A stretch of 64,000 nt of DNA from Nemertoderma westbladi (lineage: Eukaryota > Xenacoelomorpha > Nemertodermatida > Nemertodermatidae): NCBI GenBank assembly GCA_032718475.1, contig JAUCBJ010007911.1, positions 16,422 through 80,421 of the forward strand, in the 5' to 3' direction. Under the pieces are notes generated by a model. The model ran no database searches. It was not told the origin of the DNA and was given only the letters and a program-made list of their open reading frames with translations. The position numbers and the translations under genes were made by a program. This document shows positions 46,201 through 61,200 of this stretch, piece by piece (within the stretch, counting starts at the first letter, position 1; each line of letters starts with the position of its first letter).

Positions 46201-49200
46201 TATCGAGCTCATTACGTATGTGTGTAGATTATCGAGCTCAGTACGACTGTGTGTAGATTATCGCGCTCAGTACGTATGTGTGTAGATTATCGAGCTCAGT
46301 ACGTCTGTGTGTAGATTATCGAGCTCAGTACGTCTGTGTGTAGATTATCGAGCTCAGTACGTCTGTGTGTAGATTATCAAGTTCAGTACGTCTGTGTGTA
46401 GATTATCGAGCTCAGTACGTCTGTGTGTAGATTATCGAGCTCATTACGTCTGTGTGTAGATTATCGAGCTCAATACGTCTGTGTGTAGATTATCGAGCTC
46501 ACTACGTCTGTGTGTAGATTATCGAGCTCAGTACGTCTGTGTGTAGATTATCGCGCGCAGTACGTCTGTGTGTAGATTATCGAGCTCAGTACGACTGGGT
46601 GTAGATTATCGAGCTCAGTACGTCTGTGTGTAGATTATCGAGCTTAGTACGTCTGTGTGTGTATATTATTGAGCTCATTACGTCTGTGTGTAGATTATCG
46701 AGCTCAGTACGTCTGTGTGTAGATTATCGAGCTCAGTACGACTGGGTGTAGATTATCGAACTCAGTACGTATGTGTGTAGATTATCGAGCTCAGTACGTC
46801 TGTGTGTAGATTATCGAGCTCAGTACGTCTGTGTGTAGATTATCGAGCTCAGTACGTCTGTGTGTAGATTATCGAGCTCAGTACGTCTGTGTGTAGATTA
46901 TCGAGCTCAGTACGTCTGTGTGTAGATTATCGAGCTCAGTACGTCTGTGTGTAGATTATCGAGCTCATTACGTCTGTGTGTAGATTATCGAGCTCAGTAC
47001 GTCTGTGTGTAGATTATCGAGCTCAGTACGTCTGTGTGTAGATTATCGAGCTCAGTACGTCTGTGACTGTGTGTGTAGATTATCGAGCTCAGTACGTCTG
47101 TGTGTAGATTATCGAGCTCAGTACGTCTGTGTGTAGATTATCGAGCTCAGCACGTCTGTGTGTAGATTATCGAGCTCAGTACGTCTGTGTGTGTAGATTA
47201 TCGAACTCATTACGTCTGTGTGTAGATTATCGAGCTTAGTACGTCTGTGTGTAGATTATCGAGCTCAGTACGTCTGTGTGTAGTTTTTCGCGCTCATTAC
47301 GTCTGTGTGTGTAGATTATCGAGCTCAGTACGTCTGTGTGTAGATTATCGAGCTCAGTACGTCTGTGTGTAGATTATCGCGCTCAGTACGTCTGTGTGTA
47401 GATTATCGAACTCAGTACGTCTGTGTGTAGATTATCGAGCTCATTACGTCTGTGTGTAGATTATCGAGCTCAGTACGTCTGTGTGTAGATTATCGAGCTC
47501 AGTACGTCTGTGTGTAGATTATCGAGCTCAGTACGTCTGTGTGTAGTTTTTCGCGCTCATTACGTCTGTGTGTGTAGATTATTGAGCTCAGTACGTCTGT
47601 GTGTAGATTATCGAGCTCAGTACGTCTGTGTGTAGATTATCGCGCTCAGTACGTCTGTGTGTAGATTATCGAGCTCAGTACGTCTGTGTGTAGATAATCG
47701 CGCTCAGTACGTCTGTGTGTTGATTATCGAGCTCATTATGTCTGTGTGTAGAATATCGAGCTCAGTACGTCTGTGTGTAGATTATCGAACTCAGTACGTT
47801 GGTGTGTAGATTATCTAGCTCAGTACGTCTGTGTGTAGATTATCGAGGTCAGTACGTCTGTGTGTAGAATATCGAGCTCATTACGTCTGTGTGTAGATTA
47901 TCGAGCTCAGTACGACTGTGTGTAGATTATCGAGCTCAGTACGTCTGTGTGTAGATTATCGAGCTCATTACGTCTGTGTGTAGATTATCGAGCTCAGTAC
48001 GACTGTGTGTAGATTATCGAGCTCAGTACGTCTGTGTGTAGATTATCGAGCTCAGTACGTCTGTGTGTAGATTATCGAGCTCAGTACGTCTGTGTGTGTA
48101 GATTATCGAGCTCAGTACGTCTGTGTGTAGATTATCGAACTCATTACGTCTGTGTGTAGATTATCGAGCTCAGTACGACTGTGTGTAGATTATCGAGCTC
48201 AGTACGTCTGTGTGTAGATTATCGAGCTCAGTACGTCTGTGTGTAGATTATCGAGCTCATTACGTCTGTGTGTAGATTATCGCGCTCAGTACGTCTGTGT
48301 GTAGATTATCGAGCTCAGTACGTCTGTGTGTAGAATATCGAGCTCAGTACGTCTGTGTGTAGAATATCGAGCTCAGTACGTCTGTGTGTAGATTATCGAG
48401 CTCAGTACGTCTGTTTGTAGATTATCGAGCTCAGTACGACTGGGTGTAGATTATCGAACTCAGTACGTATGTGTGTAGATTATCGAGCTCAGTACGTCTG
48501 TGTGTAGATTATCGAGCTCAGTACGTCTGTGTGTAGATTATCGAGCTCAGTACGTCTGTGTGTAGATTATCGAGCTCAGTACGTCTGTTTGTAGATTATC
48601 GAGCTCAGTACGACTGGGTGTAGATTATCGAACTCAGTACGTATGTGTGTAGATTATCGAGCTCAGTACGTCTGTGTGTAGATTATCGAGCTCAGTACGT
48701 CTGTGTGTAGATTATCGAGCTCAGTACGTCTGTGTGTAGATTATCGAACACAGTACGTCTGTGTGTAGATTATCGAGCTCAGTACGTCTGTGTGTAGATT
48801 ATCGAGCTCAGTACGTCTGTGTGTAGATTATCGAGCTCAGTACGTCTGTGTGTAGATTATCAAGCTCAGTACGTCTGTGTGTAGATTATCGAGCTCAGTA
48901 CGTCTGTGTGTAGATTATCGAGCTCATTACGTCTGTGTGTAGATTATCGAGCTCATTACGTCTGTGTGTAGATTATCGAGCTCAGTACGTCTGTGTGTAG
49001 ATTATCGAACTCAGTACGTCTGTGTGTAGATTATCGAGCTCAGTACGTCTGTGTGTAGATTATCGAGCTCAGTACGTCTGTGTGTAGATTATCAAGCTCA
49101 GTACGTCTGTGTGTAGATTATCGAGCTGAGTACGTCTGTGTGTAGATTATCGAGCTGAGTACGTCTGTGTGTAGATTATCAAGCTCAGTACGTCTGTGTG

Positions 49201-52200
49201 TAGATTATCGAGCTCAGTACGTCTGTGTGTAGATTATCGAGCTCATTACGTCTGTGTGTAGATTATCGAGCTCATTACGTCTGTGTGTAGATTATCGAGC
49301 TCAGTACGTCTGTGTGTAGATTATCGAACTCAGTACGTCTGTGTGTAGATTATCGAGCTCAGTACGTCTGTGTGTAGATTATCGAGCTCAGTACGTCTGT
49401 GTGTAGATTATCGAACTCAGTACGTCTGTGTGTAGATTATCGAGCTCAGTACGTCTGTGTGTAGATTATCGAGCTCAGTACGACTGGGTGTAGATTATCG
49501 AACTCAGTACGTATGTGTGTAGATTATCGAGCTCAGTACGTCTGTGTGTAGATTATCGAGCTCAGTACGTCTGTGTGTAGATTATCGAGCTCAGTACGTC
49601 TGTGTGTAGATTATCGAGCTCAGTACGTCTGTGTGTAGATTATCGAGCTCAGTACGTTTGTGTGTAGATTATCGAGCTCAGTACGTCTGTGTTTAGATTA
49701 TCGAGCTCATTACGTCTGTGTGTAGATTATCGAGCTCAGTACGTCTGTGTGTAGATTATCGAGCTCAGTACGTCTGTGTGTAGATTATCGAGCTCAGTAC
49801 GTCTGTGTGTGTAGATTATCGAGCTCAGTACGTCTGTGTGTAGATTATCGAGCTCAGTACGTCTGTGTGTAGATTATCGAACTCAGTACGTCTGTGTGTA
49901 GATTATCGAGCTCATTACGTCTGTGTGTAGATTATCGAGCTCAGTACGTCTGTGTGTAGATTATCGAGCTCAGTACGTCTGTGTGTAGATAATCGCGCTC
50001 AGTACGTCTGTGTGTTGATTATCGAGCTCATTATTTCTGTGTGTAGAATATCGAGCTCAGTACGTCTGTGTGTAGATTATCGAGCTCAGTACGTCTGTGT
50101 GTAGATTATCGAGCTCAGTACGTCTGTGTGTAGATTATCGAACTCAGTACGTTGGTGTGTAGATTATCTAGCTCAGTACGTCTGTGTGTAGATTATCGAG
50201 GTCAGTACGTCTGTGTGTAGAATATCGAGGTCAGTACGTCTGTGTGTAGAATATCGAGCTCAGTACGTCTGTGTGTAGATTATCGAGCTCAGTACGTCTG
50301 TGTGTAGATTATCGAACTCAGTACGTTGGTGTGTAGATTATCTAGCTCAGTACGTCTGTGTGTAGATTATCGAGGTCAGTACGTCTGTGTGTAGAATATC
50401 GAGGTCAGTACGTCTGTGTGTAGAATATCGAGCTCAGTACGTCTGTGTGTAGATTATCGAGCTCAGTACGTCTGTGTGTAGATTATCGAGCTCAGTACGT
50501 CTGTGTGTAGATTATCGAGCTCATTACGTCTGTGTGTAGATTATCGAGCTCAGTACGACTGTGTGTAGATTATCGAGCTCAGTACGTCTGTGTGTAGATT
50601 ATCGAGCTCAGTACGTCTGTGTGTAGATTATCGAGCTCAGTACGTCTGTGTGTGTAGATTATCGAGCTCAGTACGTCTGTGTGTAGATTATCGAGCTCAT
50701 TACGTCTGTGTGTAGATTATCGAGCTCAGTACGACTGTGTGTAGATTATCGAGCTCAGTACGTCTGTGTGTAGATTATCGAGCTCAGTACGTCTGTGTGT
50801 AGATTATCGAGCTCATTACGTCTGTGTGTAGATTATCGCGCTCAGTACGTCTGTGTGTAGATTATCGAGCTCAGTACGTCTGTGTGTAGAATATCGAGCT
50901 CAGTACGTCTGTGTGTAGAATATCGAGCTCAGTACGTCTGTGTGTAGATTATCGAGCTCAGTACGTCTGTGTGTAGATTATCGAGCTCAGTACGACTGGG
51001 TGTAGATTATCGAACTCAGTACGTATGTGTGTAGATTATCGAGCTCAGTACGTCTGTGTGTAGATTATCGAGCTCAGTACGTCTGTGTGTAGATTATCGA
51101 GCTCAGTACGTCTGTGTGTAGATTATCGAACTCAGTACGTCTGTGTGTAGATTATCGAGCTCAGTACGTCTGTGTGTAGATTATCGAACTCAGTACGTCT
51201 GTGTGTAGATTATCGAGCTCATTACGTATGTGTGTAGATTATCGAGCTCATTACGTATGTGTGTAGATTATCGAGCTCAGTACGTCTGTGTGTAGATTAT
51301 CGAGCTCAGTACGACTGTGTGTAGATTATCGCGCTCAGTACGTCTGTGTGTAGATTATCGCGCTCAGTACGTCTGTGTGTAGATTATCGAGCTCAGTACG
51401 TCTGTGTGTAGAATATCGAGCTCAGTACGTCTGTGTGTAGAATATCGAGCTCAGTACGTCTGTGTGTAGATTATCGAGCTCAGTACGTCTGTTTGTAGAT
51501 TATCGAGCTCAGTACGACTGGGTGTAGATTATCGAACTCAGTACGTATGTGTGTAGATTATCGAGCTCAGTACGTCTGTGTGTAGATTATCGAGCTCAGT
51601 ACGTCTGTGTGTAGATTATCGAACTCAGTACGTCTGTGTGTAGATTATCGAGCTCATTACGTATGTGTGTAGATTATCGAGCTCAGTACGACTGTGTGTA
51701 GATTATCGAGCTCAGTACGTCTGTGTGTAGATTATCGAGCTCAGTACGTCTGTGTGTAGATTATCGAGCTCATTACGTCTGTGTGTAGATTATCGCGCTC
51801 AGTACGTCTGTGTGTAGATTATCGAGCTCAGTACGTCTGTGTGTAGAATATCGAGCTCAGTACGTCTGTGTGTAGAATATCGAGCTCAGTACGTCTGTGT
51901 GTAGATTATCGAGCTCAGTACGTCTGTTTGTAGATTATCGAGCTCAGTACGACTGGGTGTAGATTATCGAACTCAGTACGTATGTGTGTAGATTATCGAG
52001 CTCAGTACGTCTGTGTGTAGATTATCGAGCTCAGTACGTCTGTGTGTAGATTATCGAGCTCAGTACGTCTGTGTGTAGATTATCGAGCTCAGTACGTCTG
52101 TTTGTAGATTATCGAGCTCAGTACGACTGGGTGTAGATTATCGAACTCAGTACGTATGTGTGTAGATTATCGAGCTCAGTACGTCTGTGTGTAGATTATC

Positions 52201-55200
52201 GAGCTCAGTACGTCTGTGTGTAGATTATCGAGCTCAGTACGTCTGTGTGTAGATTATCGAACACAGTACGTCTGTGTGTAGATTATCGAGCTCAGTACGT
52301 CTGTGTGTAGATTATCGAGCTCAGTACGTCTGTGTGTAGATTATCGAGCTCAGTACGTCTGTGTGTAGATTATCAAGCTCAGTACGTCTGTGTGTAGATT
52401 ATCGAGCTCAGTACGTCTGTGTGTAGATTATCGAGCTCATTACGTCTGTGTGTAGATTATCGAGCTCATTACGTCTGTGTGTAGATTATCGAGCTCAGTA
52501 CGTCTGTGTGTAGATTATCGAACTCAGTACGTCTGTGTGTAGATTATCGAGCTCAGTACGTCTGTGTGTAGATTATCGAGCTCAGTACGTCTGTGTGTAG
52601 ATTATCAAGCTCAGTACGTCTGTGTGTAGATTATCGAGCTGAGTACGTCTGTGTGTAGATTATCGAGCTGAGTACGTCTGTGTGTAGATTATCAAGCTCA
52701 GTACGTCTGTGTGTAGATTATCGAGCTCAGTACGTCTGTGTGTAGATTATCGAGCTCATTACGTCTGTGTGTAGATTATCGAGCTCATTACGTCTGTGTG
52801 TAGATTATCGAGCTCAGTACGTCTGTGTGTAGATTATCGAACTCAGTACGTCTGTGTGTAGATTATCGAGCTCAGTACGTCTGTGTGTAGATTATCGAGC
52901 TCAGTACGTCTGTGTGTAGATTATCGAACTCAGTACGTCTGTGTGTAGATTATCGAGCTCAGTACGTCTGTGTGTAGATTATCGAGCTCAGTACGACTGG
53001 GTGTAGATTATCGAACTCAGTACGTATGTGTGTAGATTATCGAGCTCAGTACGTCTGTGTGTAGATTATCGAGCTCAGTACGTCTGTGTGTAGATTATCG
53101 AGCTCAGTACGTCTGTGTGTAGATTATCGAGCTCAGTACGTCTGTGTGTAGATTATCGAGCTCAGTACGTTTGTGTGTAGATTATCGAGCTCAGTACGTC
53201 TGTGTTTAGATTATCGAGCTCATTACGTCTGTGTGTAGATTATCGAGCTCAGTACGTCTGTGTGTAGATTATCGAGCTCAGTACGTCTGTGTGTAGATTA
53301 TCGAGCTCAGTACGTCTGTGTGTGTAGATTATCGAGCTCAGTACGTCTGTGTGTAGATTATCGAGCTCAGTACGTCTGTGTGTAGATTATCGAACTCAGT
53401 ACGTCTGTGTGTAGATTATCGAGCTCATTACGTCTGTGTGTAGATTATCGAGCTCAGTACGTCTGTGTGTAGATTATCGAGCTCAGTACGTCTGTGTGTA
53501 GATAATCGCGCTCAGTACGTCTGTGTGTTGATTATCGAGCTCATTATTTCTGTGTGTAGAATATCGAGCTCAGTACGTCTGTGTGTAGATTATCGAGCTC
53601 AGTACGTCTGTGTGTAGATTATCGAGCTCAGTACGTCTGTGTGTAGATTATCGAACTCAGTACGTTGGTGTGTAGATTATCTAGCTCAGTACGTCTGTGT
53701 GTAGATTATCGAGGTCAGTACGTCTGTGTGTAGAATATCGAGGTCAGTACGTCTGTGTGTAGAATATCGAGCTCAGTACGTCTGTGTGTAGATTATCGAG
53801 CTCAGTACGTCTGTGTGTAGATTATCGAACTCAGTACGTTGGTGTGTAGATTATCTAGCTCAGTACGTCTGTGTGTAGATTATCGAGGTCAGTACGTCTG
53901 TGTGTAGAATATCGAGGTCAGTACGTCTGTGTGTAGAATATCGAGCTCAGTACGTCTGTGTGTAGATTATCGAGCTCAGTACGTCTGTGTGTAGATTATC
54001 GAGCTCAGTACGTCTGTGTGTAGATTATCGAGCTCATTACGTCTGTGTGTAGATTATCGAGCTCAGTACGACTGTGTGTAGATTATCGAGCTCAGTACGT
54101 CTGTGTGTAGATTATCGAGCTCAGTACGTCTGTGTGTAGATTATCGAGCTCAGTACGTCTGTGTGTGTAGATTATCGAGCTCAGTACGTCTGTGTGTAGA
54201 TTATCGAGCTCATTACGTCTGTGTGTAGATTATCGAGCTCAGTACGACTGTGTGTAGATTATCGAGCTCAGTACGTCTGTGTGTAGATTATCGAGCTCAG
54301 TACGTCTGTGTGTAGATTATCGAGCTCATTACGTCTGTGTGTAGATTATCGCGCTCAGTACGTCTGTGTGTAGATTATCGAGCTCAGTACGTCTGTGTGT
54401 AGAATATCGAGCTCAGTACGTCTGTGTGTAGAATATCGAGCTCAGTACGTCTGTGTGTAGATTATCGAGCTCAGTACGTCTGTGTGTAGATTATCGAGCT
54501 CAGTACGACTGGGTGTAGATTATCGAACTCAGTACGTATGTGTGTAGATTATCGAGCTCAGTACGTCTGTGTGTAGATTATCGAGCTCAGTACGTCTGTG
54601 TGTAGATTATCGAGCTCAGTACGTCTGTGTGTAGATTATCGAACTCAGTACGTCTGTGTGTAGATTATCGAGCTCAGTACGTCTGTGTGTAGATTATCGA
54701 ACTCAGTACGTCTGTGTGTAGATTATCGAGCTCATTACGTATGTGTGTAGATTATCGAGCTCATTACGTATGTGTGTAGATTATCGAGCTCAGTACGTCT
54801 GTGTGTAGATTATCGAGCTCAGTACGACTGTGTGTAGATTATCGCGCTCAGTACGTCTGTGTGTAGATTATCGAGCTCAGTACGTCTGTGTGTAGATTAT
54901 CGAGCTCAGTACGTCTGTGTGTAGATTATCGAGCTCAGTACGTCTGTGTGTAGATTATCAAGCTCAGTACGTCTGTGTGTAGATTATCGAGCTCAGTACG
55001 TCTGTGTGTAGATTATCGAACTCAGTACGTCTGTGTGTGTAGATTATCGAGCTCAGTACGTCTGTGTGTAGATTATCGAGCTCATTACGTCTGTGTGTAG
55101 ATTATCGAGCTCATTACGTCTGTGTGTAGATTATCGAGCTCAGTACGTCTGTGTGTAGATTATCGAACTCAGTACGTCTGTGTGTAGATTATCGAGCTCA

Positions 55201-58200
55201 GTACGTCTGTGTGTAGATTATCGAGCTCAGTACGTCTGTGTGTAGATTATCAAGCTCAGTACGTCTGTGTGTAGATTAACGAGCTGAGTACGTCTGTGTG
55301 TAGATTATCGAGCTGAGTACGTCTGTGTGTAGATTATCAAGCTCAGTACGTCTGTGTGTAGATTATCGAGCTCAGTACGTCTGTGTGTAGATTATCGAGC
55401 TCATTACGTCTGTGTGTAGATTATCGAGCTCATTACGTCTGTGTGTAGATTATCGAGCTCAGTACGTCTGTGTGTAGATTATCGAACTCAGTACGTCTGT
55501 GTGTAGATTATCGAGCTCAGTACGTCTGTGTGTAGATTATCGAACTCAGTACGTCTGTGTGTAGATTATCGAGCTCAGTACGTCTGTGTGTAGATTATCA
55601 AGCTCAGTACGTCTGTGTGTAGATTATCGAGCTCATTACTTCTGTGTGTGTAGATTATCGAGCTCATTACGTCTGTGTGTAGATTATCGAGCTTAGTACG
55701 TCTGTGTGTAGATTATCGAGCTCAGTACGTCTGTGTGTAGATTATCGAACTCAGTACGTCTGTGTGTAGATTATCGAGCTCAGTACGTCTGTGTGTAGAT
55801 TATCGAGCTCATTACGTCTGTGTGTGTAGATTATCGATCTCATTACGTCTGTGTGTAGATTATCGAGCTCATTACGTCTGTGTGTAGATTATCGAGCTCA
55901 GTACGTCTGTGTGTAGTTTTTCGCGCTCATTACGTCTGTGTGTGTAGATTATCGAGCTCAGTACGTCTGTGTGTAGATTATCGAACTCAGTACGTCTGTG
56001 TGTAGATTATCGAGCTCAGTACGTCTGTGTGTAGATTATCGAACTCAGTACGTCTGTGTGTAGATTATCGAGCTCATTACGTATGTGTGTAGATTATCGA
56101 GCTCAGTACGTCTGTGTGTAGTTTTTCGCGCTCATTACGTCTGTGTGTGTAGATTATCGAGCTCAGTACGTCTGTGTGTAGATTATCGAACTCAGTACGT
56201 CTGTGTGTAGTTTTTCGCGCTCATTACGTCTGTGTGTGTAGATTATCGAGCTCAGTACGTCTGTGTGTAGATTATCGAACTCAGTACGTCTGTGTGTAGA
56301 TTATCGAGCTCAGTACGTCTGTGTGTAGATTATCGAACTCAGTACGTCTGTGTGTAGATTATCGAGCTCATTACGTATGTGTGTAGATTATCGAGCTCAG
56401 TACGTCTGTGTGTAGTTTTTCGCGCTCATTACGTCTGTGTGTGTAGATTATCGAGCTCAGTACGTCTGTGTGTAGATTATCGAACTCAGTACGTCTGTGT
56501 GTAGTTTTTCGCGCTCATTACGTCTGTGTGTGTAGATTATCGAACTCAGTACGTCTGTGTGTAGATTATCGAGCTCAGTACGTCTGTGTGTAGATTTTCG
56601 CGCTCATTACGTCTGTGTGTGTAGATTATCGAGCTCAGTACGTCTGTGTGTAGATTATCGAGCTCAGTACGTCTGTGTGTAGATTATCGAGCTCATCGCG
56701 TCTGTATGTAGAATATCGCGCTCAGTACGTCTGTGTGTAGTTTTTCGCGCTCATTACGTCTGTGTGTGCAGATTATCGAGCTCAGTACGTCTGTGTGTAG
56801 ATTATCGAACTCAGTACGTCTGTGTGTAGATTATCGAGCTCAGTACGTCTGTGTGTAGATTATCGAACTCAGTACGTCTGTGTGTAGATTATCGAGCTCA
56901 TTACGTATGTGTGTAGATTATCGAGCTTAGTACGTCTGTGTGTAGATTATCGAGCTCATTTTCGTCTGTGTGTGTAGATTATCGAGCTCATTACGTCTGT
57001 GCGTAGATTATCGAGCTCAGTACGTCTGTGTGTAGATTATCGAGCCCAGTACGTCTGTGTGTAGATTATCGAGCTCAGTACGTCTGTGTGTAGATTATCG
57101 AGCTCAGTACGTCTGTGTGTAGATTATCGAGCTCAGTACGTCTGTGTGTAGATTATCGAGCTCATCACGTCTGTGTGTAGAATATCGAGCTCAGTACGTC
57201 TGTGTGTAGTTTTTCGCGCTCATTACGTCTGTGTGTGTAGATTATCGAGCTCAGTACGTCTGTGTGTAGATTATCGAACTCAGTACGTCTGTGTGTAGAT
57301 TATCGAGCTCAGTACGTCTGTGTGTAGATTATCGAACTCAGTACGTCTGTGTGTAGATTATCGAGCTCATTACGTATGTGTGTAGATTATCGAGCTCAGT
57401 ACGACTGTGTGTAGATTATCGCGCTCAGTACGTATGTGTGTAGATTATTGAGCTCAGTACGTCTGTGTGTAGATTATCGAGCTCAGTACGTCTGTGTGTA
57501 GATTATCAAGTTCAGTACGTCTGTGTGTAGATTATCGAGCTCAGTACGTCTGTGTGTAGATTATCGAGCTCATTACGTTTGTGTGTAGATTATCGAGCTC
57601 ATTACGTCTGTGTGTAGATTATCGAGCTCAGTACGTCTGTGTGTAGATTATCGAGCTCAGTACGTCTGTGTGTAGATTATCGCGCGCAGTACGTCTGTGT
57701 GTAGATTATCGAGCTCAGTACGACTGGGTGTAGATTATCGAGCTCAGTACGTCTGTGTGTAGATTATCGAGCTCAGTACGTCTGTGTGTGTAGATTATTG
57801 AGCTCATTACGTCCGTGTGTAGATTATCGAGCTCAGTACGTCTGTGTGTAGATTATCGAGCTCAGTACGACAGGGTGTAGATTATCGAACTCAGTACGTA
57901 TGTGTGTAGATTATCGAGCTCAGTACGTCTGTGTGTAGATTATCGAGCTCAGTACGTCTGTGTGTAGATTATCGAGCTCAGTACGTCTGTGTGTAGATTA
58001 TCGAGCTCAGTACGTCTGTGTGTAGATTATCGAGCTCAGTACGTCTGTGTGTAGATTATCGAGCTCAGTACGTCTGTGTGTAGATTATCGAGCTCAGTAC
58101 GTCTGTGTGTAGATTATCGAGCTCAGTACGTCTGTGTGTAGATTATCGAGCTCATTACGACTGTGTGTAGATGATCGAGCTCAGTACGTCTGTGTGTAGA

Positions 58201-61200
58201 TTATCGAGCTCAGTACGTCTGTGTGTAGATTATCGAGCTCAGTACGTCTGTGTGTAGATTATCGAGCTCAGTACGTCTGTGTGTAGATTATCGAGCTCAG
58301 TACGTCTGTGTGTAGATTATCGAGCTCAGTACGTCTGTGTGTAGATTATCGAGCTCAGTACGTCTGTGTGTAGATTATCGAGCTCAGTACGTCTGTGTGT
58401 GTAGATTATCGAGCTCAGTACGTCTGTGTGTAGATTATCGAGCTCAGTACGTCTGTGTGTGTAGATTATCGAGCTCAGTACGTCTGTGTGTAGATTATCG
58501 AGCTCAGTACGTCTGTGTGTGTAGATTATCGAGCTCAGTACGTCTGTGTGTAGATTATCGAGCTCAGTACGTCTGTGTTTGCAGATTATCGAGCTCAGTA
58601 CGTCTGTGTGTGTAGATTATCGCGCTCAGTACGTCTGTGTGTAGATTATCGAGCTCAGTACGTCTGTGTGTAGATTATCGAGCTCAGTACGTCTGTGTGT
58701 AGATTATCGCGCTCAGTACGTCTGTGTGTAGATTATCGCGCTCAGTACGTCTGTGTGTAGATTATCGAACTCAGTACGTCTGTGTGTTGATTATCGAGCT
58801 CAGTACGTCTGTGTGTAGTTTTTCGCGCTCATTACGTCTGTGTGTGTAGATTATCGAGCTCAGTACGTCTGTGTGTAGATTATCGAACTCAGTACGTCTG
58901 TGTGTAGATTATCGAGCTCAGTACGTCTGTGTGTAGATTTTCGCGCTCATTACGTCTGTGTGTGTAGATTATCGAGCTCAGTACGTCTGTGTGTAGATTA
59001 TCGAGCTCAGTACGTCTGTGTGTAGATTATCGAGCTCATCACGTCTGTATGTAGAATATCGCGCTCAGTACGTCTGTGTGTAGTTTTTCGCGCTCATTAC
59101 GTCTGTGTGTGCAGATTATCGAGCTCAGTACGTCTGTGTGTAGATTATCGAACTCAGTACGTCTGTGTGTAGATTATCGAGCTCAGTACGTCTGTGTGTA
59201 GATTATCGAACTCAGTACGTCTGTGTGTAGATTATCGAGCTCATTACGTATGTGTGTAGATTATCGAGCTTAGTACGTCTGTGTGTAGATTATCGAGCTC
59301 ATTACGTCTGTGTGTGTAGATTATCGAGCTCATTACGTCTGTGTGTAGATTATCGAGCTCAGTACGTCTGTGTGTAGATTATCGAGCCCAGTACGTCTGT
59401 GTGTAGATTATCGAGCTCAGTACGTCTGTGTGTAGATTATCGAGCTCAGTACGTCTGTGTGTAGATTATCGAGCTCAGTACGTCTGTGTGTAGATTATCG
59501 AGCTCATCACGTCTGTGTGTAGAATATCGAGCTCAGTACGTCTGTGTGTAGTTTTTCGCGCTCATTACGTCTGTGTGTGTAGATTATCGAGCTCAGTACG
59601 TCTGTGTGTAGATTATCGAAGTCAGTACGTCTGTGTGTAGATTATCGAGCTCAGTACGTCTGTGTGTAGATTATCGAACTCAGTACGTCTGTGTGTAGAT
59701 TATCGAGCTCATTACGTATGTGTGTAGATTATCGAGCTCAGTACGACTGTGTGTAGATTATCGCGCTCAGTACGTATGTGTGTAGATTATTGAGCTCAGT
59801 ACGTCTGTGTGTAGATTATCGAGCTCAGTACGTCTGTGTGTAGATTATCAAGTTCAGTACGTCTGTGTGTAGATTATCGAGCTCAGTACGTCTGTGTGTA
59901 GATTATCGAGCTCATTACGTTTGTGTGTAGATTATCGAGCTCATTACGTCTGTGTGTAGATTATCGAGCTCAGTACGTCTGTGTGTAGATTATCGAGCTC
60001 AGTACGTCTGTGTGTAGATTATCGCGCGCAGTACGTCTGTGTGTAGATTATCGAGCTCAGTACGACTGGGTGTAGATTATCGAGCTCAGTACGTCTGTGT
60101 GTAGATTATCGAGCTCAGTACGTCTGTGTGTGTAGATTATTGAGCTCATTACGTCTGTGTGTAGATTATCGAGCTCAGTACGTCTGTGTGTAGATTATCG
60201 AGCTCAGTACGACAGGGTGTAGATTATCGAACTCAGTACGTATGTGTGTAGATTATCGAGCTCAGTACGTCTGTGTGTAGATTATCGAGCTCAGTACGTC
60301 TGTGTGTAGATTATCGAGCTCAGTACGTCTGTGTGTAGATTATCGAGCTCAGTACGTCTGTGTGTAGATTATCGAGCTCAGTACGTCTGTGTGTAGATTA
60401 TCGAGCTCAGTACGTCTGTGTGTAGATTATCGAGCTCAGTACGTCTGTGTGTAGATTATCGAGCTCAGTACGTCTGTGTGTAGATTATCGAGCTCATTAC
60501 GACTGTGTGTAGATTATCGAGCTCAGTACGTCTGTGTGTAGATTATCGAGCTCAGTACGTCTGTGTGTAGATTATCGAGCTCAGTACGTCTGTGTGTAGA
60601 TTATCGAGCTCAGTACGTCTGTGTGTAGATTATCGAGCTCAGTACGTCTGTGTGTAGATTATCGAGCTCAGTACGTCTGTGTGTAGATTATCGAGCTCAG
60701 TACGTCTGTGTGTAGATTATCGAGCTCAGTACGTCTGTGTGTGTAGATTATCGAGCTCAGTACGTCTGTGTGTAGATTATCGAGCTCAGTACGTCTGTGT
60801 GTGTAGATTATCGAGCTCAGTACGTCTGTGTGTAGATTATCGAGCTCAGTACGTCTGTGTGTGTAGATTATCGAGCTCAGTACGTCTGTGTGTAGATTAT
60901 CGAGCTCAGTACGTCTGTGTTTGCAGATTATCGAGCTCAGTACGTCTGTGTGTGTAGATTATCGCGCTCAGTACGTCTGTGTGTAGATTATCGAGCTCAG
61001 TACGTCTGTGTGTAGATTATCGAGCTCAGTACGTCTGTGTGTAGATTATCGCGCTCAGTACGTCTGTGTGTAGATTATCGCGCTCAGTACGTCTGTGTGT
61101 AGATTATCGAACTCAGTACGTCTGTGTGTTGATTATCGAGCTCAGTACGTCTGTGTGTAGATTATCGAGCTCAGTACGTCTGTGTGTAGATTATCGCGCG

